Assembly: GCA_017506865.1 (NCBI GenBank) | Contig: JAFCMP010000190.1 | Span: forward strand, 186,001 to 250,000 | Direction: 5' to 3' | Source of the DNA: Tribonema minus | Taxonomy: Eukaryota; Sar; Xanthophyceae; Tribonematales; Tribonemataceae | DNA length: 64,000 nt | Shown: piece by piece, positions 1 through 12,000 of the stretch | How the letters are laid out: each line of letters begins with the position of its first letter | How positions within the stretch are numbered: position 1 is the first letter of the stretch | Made by a program: the position numbers and the translations under genes | The notes under the pieces: model-generated | The model's input: only the letters and a program-made list of their open reading frames with translations | The model's database searches: none | Told to the model about the DNA's origin: nothing

Positions 1-3000
1 TTGCACATGCCCAGCCCCTTTCACTGGCAGCGCTTGCCAGCGCCTGCAGTGCCCTAACGACTGCTCCGAGCATGGATTCTGTGCCACGTTGCGACAAGCA
101 TCAGAATTCTACACATATGCCGGTGGCTCAGATCCAGATTTTGCTGGTACAGGTCCGGGATCGGCGCTGTATATATATGACAACTGGGATGCGGACTCAT
201 CAACAACTTGTATCTGTGATTGGGGTTTCACCGGTGCTGATTGCAGCATGAAGATGTGTCCCAAAGGTGATGATCCAGTCACCACTGCTCAAGACCCGCC
301 AACGTTCACAGTGGACATTCAGTCTCGAACGTCAACAACGTCGTCAGGAATTATGGATTTGGTGTTCTACTTTGGTGGTGAAAGTGTGACATTGGATTCT
401 CGTGCCATAACAGCGCAGACGACGACACCGCCGCAGCCAACGCCACTGCAACTGCTGAAGGACGCCATAAAGTCACTGAGCAACATTGAAGATGTCACCG
501 TCACAACTTCCTCTTCTGGCTCCATCACGTTTTCCCCTGGCGTCACTGCAACACAAACCAGTTACGAGGTTGCGATCACAGCATGGCCTACGCTCCCTCA
601 CCAGAACAATGTCTTTTGGCATGATGGCAGCCCTCCACTAGCACATTTTGGCTGCTCAACTTCTTCTACTGGGCCAGGGGCGTCATGCTCTGTGCAAGTA
701 ACACAAATTGCCTCAGTGAAGGAGTACCAGTACTGTTCAAGACGGGGCAGCTGTGACTTCAGCACTGGACAGTGTGAGTGCTACTCGGGCTTCACAGGTC
801 CCAACTGCGCGGTTCTTGACAGCCTTGTCGTGACTAGCAGCAACATCGATGTGCTGCTACTTGAAGCTCTCAATGCAGTCACCTACACTGGAAATGTCCT
901 GCACTTGAAAACGGCTATGGGCGGATCGGCAGGCGCAGGCGATGCCTTCAACATGCTGCTTGTAGAGGCTGCTTCCTCAACTCTTCTCTCAATGCGGGGG
1001 ACAGGTGACATCACAATGAACGAAGGCGGCCTAACGCTGAGCAAAGGCGATGTCAGAATCACCAAGGGGGGGTTGACTCTGACAGCTGGAGATGTGACGC
1101 TGACCCACGGATCAATACATGCTCCAATTGGTCAGCTTTATGTGAACGGCATCACGAGCACTGCAGACATCTCCGTGACTGGAGCAGTGCACGCAACAGG
1201 CAACATCATATCAAGTGCAACGGTGACAGCTCTCAACATGTTCAGCAGTTCCAGTGTCACCATCATGACTGGAGGACTTCATGTGGATGCAGGAGGCATC
1301 GATGTTGATGCAGGGGGAATCACAGTAGCAGGTGGAATCATAGTAGATCCAGGGGACATCCGGGTGCAAACTGGCGGCATCCAGTCGCAACAGGTTGTCA
1401 CTGCCATTAGTGGTTTGTTGAGCCAGTCAACCATCACAGTCACCACAGGCGGTGCTTGGGTGACTGGTGATGTGACCATTATGACTGGCGGCCTGCACGC
1501 CACACGAGTCATCACAGCTTCGGCTGGTGCAGTGGTCACCGGGGATGTGACCATCACTACTGGCGGCTTGTATGCTGATAGGGTCATAACAGCAACTGGT
1601 GGGTTGAACAGCGCAGGTGGCTTGACCGTGACATCAGGGGGGACAAGCGTGACAGGAGATGTTACTATCCTGTCCGGCGGACTGTATTCTACGCGGGTCA
1701 TCACAGCAACTGCAGGTGCTTTAGTTACCGGCGATGTGACAATCTTGACTGGAGGCTTGCATGCTACTCGCGTCATAACAGCCTCCGCTGGCGCGGTGAT
1801 ATTTGGAGATGTGACCATCTTCACCGGCGGCCTATACGCTGAAAGGGTCATCACAGCGACAGGTGGCCTGAACAGTGCTGGCGGTCTGACAGTGACAACA
1901 GGCGGCGCCAGAGTGACTGGGGATGTGACTATCCTCACCGGAGGACTCTACGCTACGCAAATCATCACCGCCACTGGGGGACTCACCAGCGCAGGCGGTC
2001 TGACAGTAACATCAGGAGGGGCTGCTGTCACGGGGGATGTCACCATTCTGACTGGGGGTCTCTATGCTACCCGCGTAATTACAGCTACAGGTGGTGCTGT
2101 GGTAACAGGGGACGTGACAGTGCTTAGCGGAGGGTTGCACGCTACTCGGATCATCACCGCGACTGGCGGCTTGCAGAGTGCAGGTGGCCTGACCGTCACG
2201 TCAGGAGGGGCTGGCGTGACTGGAGACGTGACCATTCTTTTGGGAGGGCTGTATGCTACCAGAGTTATAACGGCGACCAGCGGTGCTGTGGTAACTGGAG
2301 ACGTGACCATCACTACTGGCGGCGTGTATGCTGATAGGGTCATAACAGCAACTGGTGGATTGAACAGCGCAGGTGGCTTAACCGTGACATCAGGGGGTAC
2401 TAGTGTGACCGGCGATGTTACAATCCTCACTGGCGGGCTGTATGCTACACGGGTAATAACAGCCATGGCTGGTGCTGTGGTTACCGGCGACATCACCATT
2501 CTGACTGGAGGCCTACAGTCCACACGCGTCATAACTGCCTCTGCAGGCGCTGTTGTGACAGGGGATGTCACAATCATCACCGGAGGCTTGCATGCAGCTC
2601 AAGTGATCACAGCAACAGGTGGCCTGACCAGCGCAGGCGGCCTGACAGTGACATCAGGAGGTGCTGCAGTGACTGGAGACGTAACCATCCTGACAGGCGG
2701 ACTTTACGCAACGCGGATCATAACCGCCACTGGCGGGCTCAACAGCGTAGGCGGCCTGACAGTAACATCAGGAGGGGCTGCTGTCACGGGAGACGTTACC
2801 ATCCTGACTGGAGGGCTGTACGCTACCCGTGTCATTACAGCGACAGGTGGCGCTGTTGTGACAGGGGACGTGACGGTGCTTAGCGGAGGGCTGCACGCCA
2901 CTCAGATCATCACAGCAACTGGTGGTCTGCAAAGCGCAGGCGGCCTGACAGTGACGTCAGGAGGAGCGAGCGTCACCGGAGATGTCACAATCCTCACTGG

Positions 3001-6000
3001 TGGGCTGTATGCCACACGGGTCATCACTGCCATGGCTGGTGCTGTGGTGACAGGGGATGTCACAATTGTGACCGGCGGCCTGTATGCTGATAGGGTCATC
3101 ACAGCAACCGGCGGGTTAAACAGTGCAGGTGGCTTGACCGTGACATCAGGGGGTGCCAGTGTGACCGGCGATGTTACAATCCTCACTGGTGGGCTGTATG
3201 CTACACGGGTAATAACAGCCATGGCTGGTGCTGTCGTAACAGGCGACATAACCATCCTGACTGGAGGCCTACAGTCCACACGCGTCATAACTGCCTCTGC
3301 AGGCGCTGTGGTAACAGGAGATGTCACGATCATCTCTGGAGGCTTGCAGGCAACTCAAGTCATTACGGCAACGGGTGGCCTGACCAGTGCCGGCGGCCTG
3401 ACGGTGACTTCAGGCGGGGCCAGTGTGACCGGCGATGTCACAATTCTCGTTGGTGGGCTGCACGCTACACGGGTGATAACCGCCACCGGCGGTGCTGTTG
3501 TGACCGGGGATGTTACCATTGTAACTGGAGGCCTGCAGTCTACACGGATAATTACAGCCACCGGTGGCCTGAACAGCTCTGGGGGCCTCACCGTCACGAC
3601 AGGGGGAGCCAGTGTGACGGGAGATGTCACAATCTTGTCAGGAGGACTGTATGCCACACGGGTCATAACGGCAACTGGTGGTGCGGTCGTTACTGGCGAC
3701 GTCACAATCTTGACCGGAGGCCTACACTCCACACGCGTGATAACCGCTTCAGCAGGTGCTGTTCTAACGGGAGATGTAACGATTCTGAGTGGGGGCCTGC
3801 ACGCTACTCAAGTCATCACAGCAATGGGCGGCTTAAACAGTGCCGGCGGCTTGACGGTGACATCAGGTGGCGCCAGAGTGACTGGAGATGTGACCATCCT
3901 AACTGGAGGATTGCATGCCACGCAGATCATCACCGCCACTGGGGGGCTCAATAGTGCAGGAGGCCTGACGGTGGTGACAGGAGGGGCCGCAGTTACAGGA
4001 GATGTCACTATCCTCACCGGCGGGCTGTATTCTACACGCGTCATAACGGCCACCGCTGGTGCTGTGGTAACAGGCGATGTCACCATCTTCAGTGGGGGTC
4101 TATATGCCACTCAGGTGATCACAGCCACTGGTGGCATGCAAAGTGCAGGCGGCCTGACAGTAACAGGAGGGGCTGCTGTGACAGGAGATGTGACCATCGC
4201 TACCGGAGGTCTCTATTCGAGCCGTGTCATTACCGCTGCTGGCGGCCTAAGCAGTGCAGGCGGTCTGACGGTGACTTCTGGCGGAGCTAGCGTGACCGGC
4301 GACGTTACAGTTTTGACCGGCGGGCTGTATGCGACGCGGGTCATCACAGCCTTCGGGGGCCTTAGTAGTACCGGTGGCCTAACAGTGGTGGCAGGGGGCG
4401 CAGCTGTCACTGGAGATGTCACAATCCTGACTGGAGGCCTGTACTCCACGCGCGTAATCACAGCCTCAGCGGGTGCTGTAATAACAGGGGATGTGACGAT
4501 CTTGACTGGAGGGTTGCAGGCAACTCAAGTGATCACAGCAATTGGTGGCCTGACCAGTGCAGGTGGCCTGACGGTGACATCAGGGGGTGCTCGAGTGACT
4601 GGAGACGTAAACATCCTTACTGGAGGGCTGCATGCCACTCAGGTAATCACCGCCACGGGGGGGCTTAACAGTGCAGGTGGCCTCACAGTGATGGCGGGGG
4701 GTGCTGCTGTTACTGGAGACGTCACAATCTTGACTGGAGGCCTCTATTCATCACGCGTCATAACAGCCTCTGCAGGAGCTGTGGTGACAGGGGATGTCAC
4801 TGTTGTGACCGGCGGCCTGTATGCTGATAGGGTCATCACAGCAACTGGCGGGTTAAACATTGCAGGTGGCTTAACCGTGACATCAGGGGGTGCCAGTGTG
4901 ACCGGTGATGTTACAATCCTCACTGGTGGGCTGTATGCTACACGGGTAATAACAGCTAGTGGCGGGCTCAACAGCGCAGGCGGCCTGACAGTTACGACAG
5001 GCGGCGCTGCTGTGACAGGCGATGTTACCATTCTTACTGGAGGGTTGCACGTAACACGCGTTATTACCGGCGCTGGCGGTGCTGTAGTAACTGGAGATGT
5101 TACAATTCTCAGCGGAGGGTTGCATGCCACGCAGGTGATCACAGCAACTGGTGGCCTGAGTAGCACAGGCGGCCTCACGGTAGTGTCAGGTGGTGCTAGC
5201 GTCACCGGGGATGTAACGATTCTTACAGGGGGTCTGTATGCCACGCGAGTCATCACAGCCAGTGGGGGTCTCAACAGCGCAGGCGGCCTGAAAGTTACGT
5301 CAGGAGGGGCTGCTGTCACGGGAGATGTTACCATCCTGACTGGAGGGCTGTATGCTACCCGTGTCGTTACAGCAAGTGGCGGTACTCTGGTGACAGGGGA
5401 CGTGACGATACTGACTGGAGGGTTGCATGCCACTCAGGTGATCACAGCAAGTGGCGGTCTCATCAGCTTTGGTGGCCTCACAGTGCTGTCAGGAGGGGCT
5501 GCGGTAACCGGAGATGTGACCATCCTTACTGGAGGCCTACAAGCCACACGCATCATTACCGCAACCGGCGGCCTCAGCAGCGCCGGGGGCCTGACGGTAA
5601 CGACGGGGGGAGCAGCTGTAACAGGCGCTCTCACCGTCTCGTCTGGGATCACCTCTGGAGGCCTTGCTAGCTTATTAGCAGGGGCAACCGTTACTGGTGA
5701 TGTAACAATCTTGACGGGAGGTCTGCAGGCCATGCGCGTGATCACAGCCACTGGCGGTCTCAGCAGCGATGGGGGCCTGACGGTCACCACAGGCGGTGCA
5801 GCCATAACCGGCGCTTTGACTGTGTCATTGGGTTTTTCTGCGGGGGGCTTGACCAGCTCAGCAGGGGCCACTGTCACCGGGGATGTGACCATTCTCACTG
5901 GAGGCCTGTATGCCACGCGGGTAATTACAGCCGCTGGCGGAGTCAACAGTGTTGGCACCCTAACTGTATCAACAGGAGGGGCTGCAATAGCTGGAGGCGC

Positions 6001-6070
6001 TACAGTGACTGGCGGTGCTGCTGTCACGGGAGATGTGACCATTCTGGCTGGAGGCCTATACGCTACCCAG
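1..6070 (+). CDS. Exon 1 (5' partial): EGF-like units plus about 45 fibre repeats
   Basis: One uninterrupted frame of about 2,023 codons. It opens with the tail of an EGF-like unit (Cys codons at 2, 8, 35), a second EGF tail at 209-244 (C-I-C-D-W-G-F-T-G-A-D-C), a roughly 150-residue Ser/Thr-rich spacer, and a third EGF-like unit at 734-808. From about 820 a cysteine-free, phage-fibre-like transition leads into repeats with a core like V-T-G-D-V-T-I-L-T-G-G-L-Y-A-T-R-V-I-T-A. I counted 45 occurrences of the [RQ]-[VI]-[IV]-T motif. Repeats alternate between about 25 and about 38 residues. They are conserved as protein but vary at third codon positions, which suggests older copies under selection. 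The last 560 bp (5511-6070) match the 3' part of the cassette exons. The donor is CAG|GTGGGT; reading through intron 1 stops at 6124. Confidence 0.9.
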
Positions 6071-9000
6071 GTGGGTTGTGCAGCACATCAGCATCTTGAA
6101 TTCTTTGATTCTGAAAAAGTGTAAGCAGGACGCACTCATCCAACAGCTTGTACGTGGCACACAGCTTACCTTGCAATGTTCACGGTGTTGTGCACATGCG
6201 TTTTGTCAGCGCAAGCCCCCTCCCCGAGGTAGATGGGCCTGCTGCTGTGAATGCCCCCCGATCTACGGGTGCATGACCCTACAATAGCCAGGGCCCCGAG
6301 GTCGATTATGCAGTGCTTTGCGGCATTGCAAAGCCACCTCCAGAGTGCAGTCCCTCCTGTCTTCACAATTTCCCTATACACAGCTTTCATCATAGCTGGT
6401 ACTTCGAAGTACTTTATTTCTTCTTGGTTCACATGCCATCTTCTTGACAAGGCATTCATTACAAGGCCTGGGTCGTTTAAGATTCGCAGCATCCTACATA
6501 CACCCTATGCATTTCCGAATATATGGTTACCTTGTTAGTGAATGTAACAGTATGCATAGCAGCCACGGTAGCTACAGTCGCCGCAGCAGCAGCAGCGGCA
6601 CCGTCAGCAGCAGCGGCTGCAACAACAGTAGCAGCGGCAGCAGCTGAACAAAGTGCTTTCCGATTTATCTACTCTGAAGTGCTTTAAGATACATTAACTT
6701 GGCACACTGAAGTTGAATTAATTATATCCAAATTCACTGCAGAAAGTAACTAACTGCACCTATATTAAGTGTTCCACAGGCAGCAGCTGATGCAGTCTGC
6801 AAGTATACAGTGTGTGTGTGGGGGGGGGCAGTCTTACTTGATAATAGCAAGGCTTGGACAATAAAATGACAATGCTGCACCGCGGAGGGATTTTGTGCTC
6901 AGGCGATAGTGTACATGCAGCTAGCTACGTGGTCTATTTAACTACACACGAGCCAGGTGTGTCTTGCATCTGCACATTATGATTGCAGTACTTCAAGGTG
7001 TGAAGTAAGGTCCTGCTATGTCGACCGCTCGGCTGACCACTCTGTGCAAGGGCACCAAATATTCATCCCAGGGCCTGACCCAAGTACTGCACACAGGTTT
7101 TTTTGATCTGCATCAGTATTCGTGAAACCAAGCACTCATGCCATACTAGCAACAATGCTTTTGGTTGCACGCCTTAGCCCTTGGCTTCTGCTAATGAATC
7201 TGATGTAGAAGCGCCTGCAGCGGACTTGCGTCAGGCTGTAGGCCTTTGATGATATGCATGCTCGCCAAGCTATGATTCTATGTCAAGGCAGCATCTGTCC
7301 CGACACGAGCCTCAACAAACTTTTTTTGTGTCACCGTATGTTTGTTCACATACGTGACTTGCCATTGCTGATTGCATGCATTCAGGTGATCACAGCGACT
7401 GGTGGCCTCAGCAGCGCTGGCGGCCTGACCGTCACTACGGGAGGAGCTGCCGTAAATGGTGCTCTGACCGTCTCCAATGGCATCACATCTGGCGGCCTCA
7501 CCAGCTCTGCTGGAGCCACTGTTACTGGAGATGTGACCATCCTTACTGGAGGCCTACAAGCCACACGCATCATCACAGCTACTGGCGGCCTCAGCAGCGA
7601 TGGAGGCCTGACGGTCACAACAGGAGGTGCTGCGGTGGCAGGTGCTCTGACTGTCTCGACGACCATCTCCAGTGCAGGCTTCACCAGCTCTGCAGGGGCA
7701 ACTGTCACTGGGGATGTGACCATCCTTACTGGAGGCCTACAAGCCACACGCATCATTACCGCAACTGGCGGCCTCAGCAGCGCCGGGGGCCTGACGGTAA
7801 CGACGGGGGGAGCAGCTGTAACAGGCGCTCTCACCGTCTCGTCTGGGATCACCTCTGGAGGCCTTGCTAGCTTATTAGCAGGGGCAACCGTTACTGGTGA
7901 TGTAACAATCTTGACGGGAGGCCTGCAGGCCACGCGCGTGATCACAGCCACTGGCGGTCTCAGCAGCGATGGGGGCCTGACGGTCACCACAGGCGGTGCA
8001 GCCATCACCGGCGCTTTGACTGTGTCATTGGGTTTTTCTGCGGGGGGCTTGACCAGCTCAGCAGGGGCCACTGTCACCGGGGATGTGACCATTCTCACTG
8101 GAGGCCTGTATGCCACGCGGATAATTACAGCCGCTGGCGGAGTCAGTAGTGTTGGCACCCTAACTGTATCAACAGGAGGGGCTGCAATAGCTGGAGGCGC
8201 TGCAGTGACTGGCGGTGCTGCTGTCACGGGAGATGTGACCATTCTGGCTGGAGGACTATATGCGACTCAGGTACGAATCATGCAGTCCCGTTGCCATCAT
8301 TTTGGTGGCATTTCCTGCTAATTCATAACAGTCCACAACTGACCAACTCCATTACTCCCATACTGCACATCAAGGCACAGCCTCGGGTCATGGTTGATTC
8401 AACAGCAGCTCTAATATGCTTCAATGATTTCAGAAGTACCAAACAACAACACTCTCAAGTGTTGCAATCCAGTCTGGTGACACGCCTGCTAAACGCTCAT
8501 TTTCGTGTGTAAACACAATTTGCTGAGGTATGGACTGCTCAAATCCTGGTGTGAGTAAAGGTAGAATTGCCACCCGCCACTGAGTAGTGGGAAGCCAAGG
8601 TAGCGGCACGCTGTTGTGGTAAGTCACGCGCTAGGAAGATGCTGACTTCACATCTGCGCAGTCAATTTGCTGTCAGGTTTGCACCATCGGCTGCCTGCAC
8701 TTTTTGACAAACTGCTCTTGCACGCTAGCTCAGTTGGAGCACATGCGTACACAAGATTCAGCCGACTTGCCCTGCACCCGCTGCCTCCTCAAGTAGAGGA
8801 TTGCATGAAATGTGACATGCACAGGATCTTGACGCCCTTCTCACACTGTAAGCTGTTGCTTGCACCAACCCAGGTGATCACGGCGACTGGTGGCCTCAGC
8901 AGCGCTGGCGGGCTGACGGTCACTACGGGAGGAGCTGCCGTAAATGGCGCTCTGACCGTCTCCAATGGCATCACATCTGGCGGCCTCACCAGCTCTGCTG

Positions 9001-12000
9001 GAGCCACTGTTACTGGAGATGTGACCATCCTTACTGGAGGCCTACAAGCCACACGCATCATCACAGCTACTGGCGGCCTCAGCAGCGATGGAGGCCTGAC
9101 GGTCACAACAGGAGGTGCTGCGGTGGCAGGTGCTCTGACTGTCTCGACGACCATCTCCAGTGCAGGCTTCACCAGCTCTGCAGGGGCAACGGTCACTGGG
9201 GATGTGACCGTCCTTACTGGAGGCCTACAAGCCACACGCATCATTACCGCAACTGGCGGCCTCAGCAGCGCCGGGGGCCTGACGGTAACGACGGGGGGAG
9301 CAGCTGTAACAGGCGCTCTCACCGTCTCGTCTGGGATCACCTCTGGAGGTCTTGCTAGCTTATTAGCAGGGGCAACCGTTACTGGTGATGTAACAATCTT
9401 GACGGGAGGCCTGCAGGCCACGCGCGTGATCACAGCCACTGGCGGTCTCAGCAGCGATGGGGGCCTGACGGTCACCACAGGCGGTGCAGCCATCACCGGC
9501 GCTTTGACTGTGTCATTGGGTTTTTCTGCGGGGGGCTTGACCAGCTCAGCAGGGGCCACTGTCACCGGGGATGTGACCATTCTCACTGGAGGCCTGTATG
9601 CCACGCGGATAATTACAGCCGCTGGCGGAGTCAGTAGTGTTGGCACCCTAACTGTATCAACAGGAGGGGCTGCAATAGCTGGAGGCGCTGCAGTGACTGG
9701 CGGTGCTGCTGTCACGGGAGATGTGACCATTCTGGCTGGAGGACTATATGCGACTCAGGTACGAATCATGCAGTCCCGTTGCCATCATTTTGGTGGCATT
9801 TCCTGCTAATTCATAACAGTCCACAACTGACCAACTCCATTACTCCCATACTGCACATCAAGGCACAGCCTCGGGTCATGGTTGATTCAACAGCAGCTCT
9901 AATATGCTTCAATGATTTCAGAAGTACCAAACAACAACACTCTCAAGTGTTACAATCCAATCTGGTGACACGCCTGCTAAACGCTCATTTTCGTGTGTAA
10001 ACACAATTTGCTGAGGTATGGACTGTTCAAATCCTGGTGTGAGTAAATGTGAGTTTACCATAGTCTAGGTCTCGTCAAATGCATCGCGAAATCGCTTTGT
10101 TCTTGTCGGTACTGTTGTTTACTTCAGCAATGCACTGCATCTCAGGGATTTTTCCAACACTGGTGTGCCAATGAGAACTGCATGTGCCGTCAGGTTGAGT
10201 GCCTTTGCATGCGCAGCAGAGTAGCCGCAGGCCTACACTTGAGCTCAAATAACGGCGCAATCAAATGAGCTCGACGAAGGTTGATAAACAGATATATTCT
10301 CAGGAAGACTGCTCATGATGATGTGAAGCAGAGACCCTGGTTTCTCAACCCGAAGGTGATTGCCAAGCATTTGAACAACACCAACTTCACTCGCTGAACA
10401 ATGCATGTTTGAAGCATGTTATTGGTAAGACTCAAGGCAGAGCGCTGCAAAACCGTCAAATGTTGGTATATGGGGCAAACCACATGTTGATTCCAGGCAG
10501 CAACCATATTGGTATCAGGCAATGAGACGCGCCTGACCTCATCAGTTTTAGACAAACACTTGATGGTGTATAGTTACAGAAAAGTGCAAGGTCACAGAGA
10601 AGTGCAAGGTCCGAAATTGATTTATTGCATAACTTCAATGATTTCACCACGACCTCCATGTGGCACCAACCGCACCTGTCAGTTCGTCTACAACGAACTC
10701 TTCTGCACCTCAGTTCTCATCAAATGACAGCATGCTGTCATTTCCATCATCTTAGTGCTTGTACATGGTGCGTTTGATGGTGCAAGGGGAATACCCTTGA
10801 ATGGCAGGCCATGAGCTGCTCAGCATGAGAGCACATGTCACCGGCAAAAGAGGTAGAATTGCCACCCGCCATTGAGTAGTGGGAAGCCAAGGTAGCGGCA
10901 CGCTGTTGTGGCAAGTCACGCGCTAGGAAGACGCTCACTTCACATCTGCGCAGTCAATTTGCTGTCAGGTTTGCACCATCGGCTGCCTGCACTTTGTGAC
11001 AAACTGCTCTCGCACGCTAGCTCAGTTGGAGCACATGCGTACACAAGATTCAGCAGACTTGCCCTGCACCCGCTGCCTCCTCAAGTAGAGTATTGCATGA
11101 AATGTGACATGCACATGATCTTGACGCCCTTCTCACACTGTAAGCTGTTGCTTGCACCAACCCAGGTGATCACGGCGATTGGTGGCCTCAGCAGCGCTGG
11201 CGGGCTGACGGTCACTACGGGAGGAGCTGCCGTAAATGGCGCTCTGACCGTCTCCAACGGCATCACATCTGGCGGCCTCACCAGCTCTGCTGGAGCCACT
11301 GTTACTGGAGATGTGACCATCCTTACTGGAGGCCTACAAGCCACACGCATCATCACAGCTACTGGCGGCCTCAGCAGCGATGGAGGCCTGACGGTCACAA
11401 CAGGAGGTGCTGCGGTGGCAGGTGCTCTGACTGTCTCGACGACCATCTCCAGTGCAGGCTTCACCAGCTCTGCAGGGGCAACTGTCACTGGGGATGTGAC
11501 CATCCTTACTGGAGGCCTACAAGCCACACGCATCATTACCGCAACTGGCGGCCTCAGCAGCGCCGGGGGCCTGACGGTAACGACGGGGGGAGCAGCTGTA
11601 ACAGGCGCTCTCACCGTCTCGTCTGGGATCACCTCTGGAGGCCTTGCTAGCTTATTAGCAGGGGCAACCGTTACTGGTGATGTAACAATCTTGACGGGAG
11701 GCCTGCAGGCCACGCGCGTGATCACAGCCACTGGCGGTCTCAGCAGCGATGGGGGCCTGACGGTCACCACAGGCGGTGCAGCCATCACCGGCGCTTTGAC
11801 TGTGTCATTGGGTTTTTCTGCGGGGGGCTTGACCAGCTCAGCAGGGGCCACTGTCACCGGGGATGTGACCATTCTCACTGGAGGCCTGTATGCCACGCGG
11901 ATAATTACAGCCGCTGGCGGAGTCAGTAGTGTTGGCACCCTAACTGTATCAACAGGAGGGGCTGCAATAGCTGGAGGCGCTGCAGTGACTGGCGGTGCTG

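Noticed and set aside
1279..6042. Long antisense open frames rich in P-P-V and T-S-P-V-T across the exon 1 repeats (and 285-313 codon frames antisense to every cassette exon)
   Set aside because: They are the exact shadow of the G-G-x-T-V repeats and occur wherever the sense repeat occurs. They have no independent start, and the EGF and S74 ends and the splice logic all support the plus strand.
9759..11165. Recurring small frames (61, 80, 67, 63, 72, 73 codons) in the array introns
   Set aside because: They repeat only because the intron repeats. They are short, on both strands and without motifs, and identical copies give no evidence of selection.
10908..11165. 86 codons open in frame upstream of several cassette exons, as if an alternative first exon
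   Set aside because: The frame starts at a GTG, not an ATG, and the same intron sequence is copied in each unit, so the repeated open frame is a single observation. The AG|GTGATC acceptor explains the exon start better.
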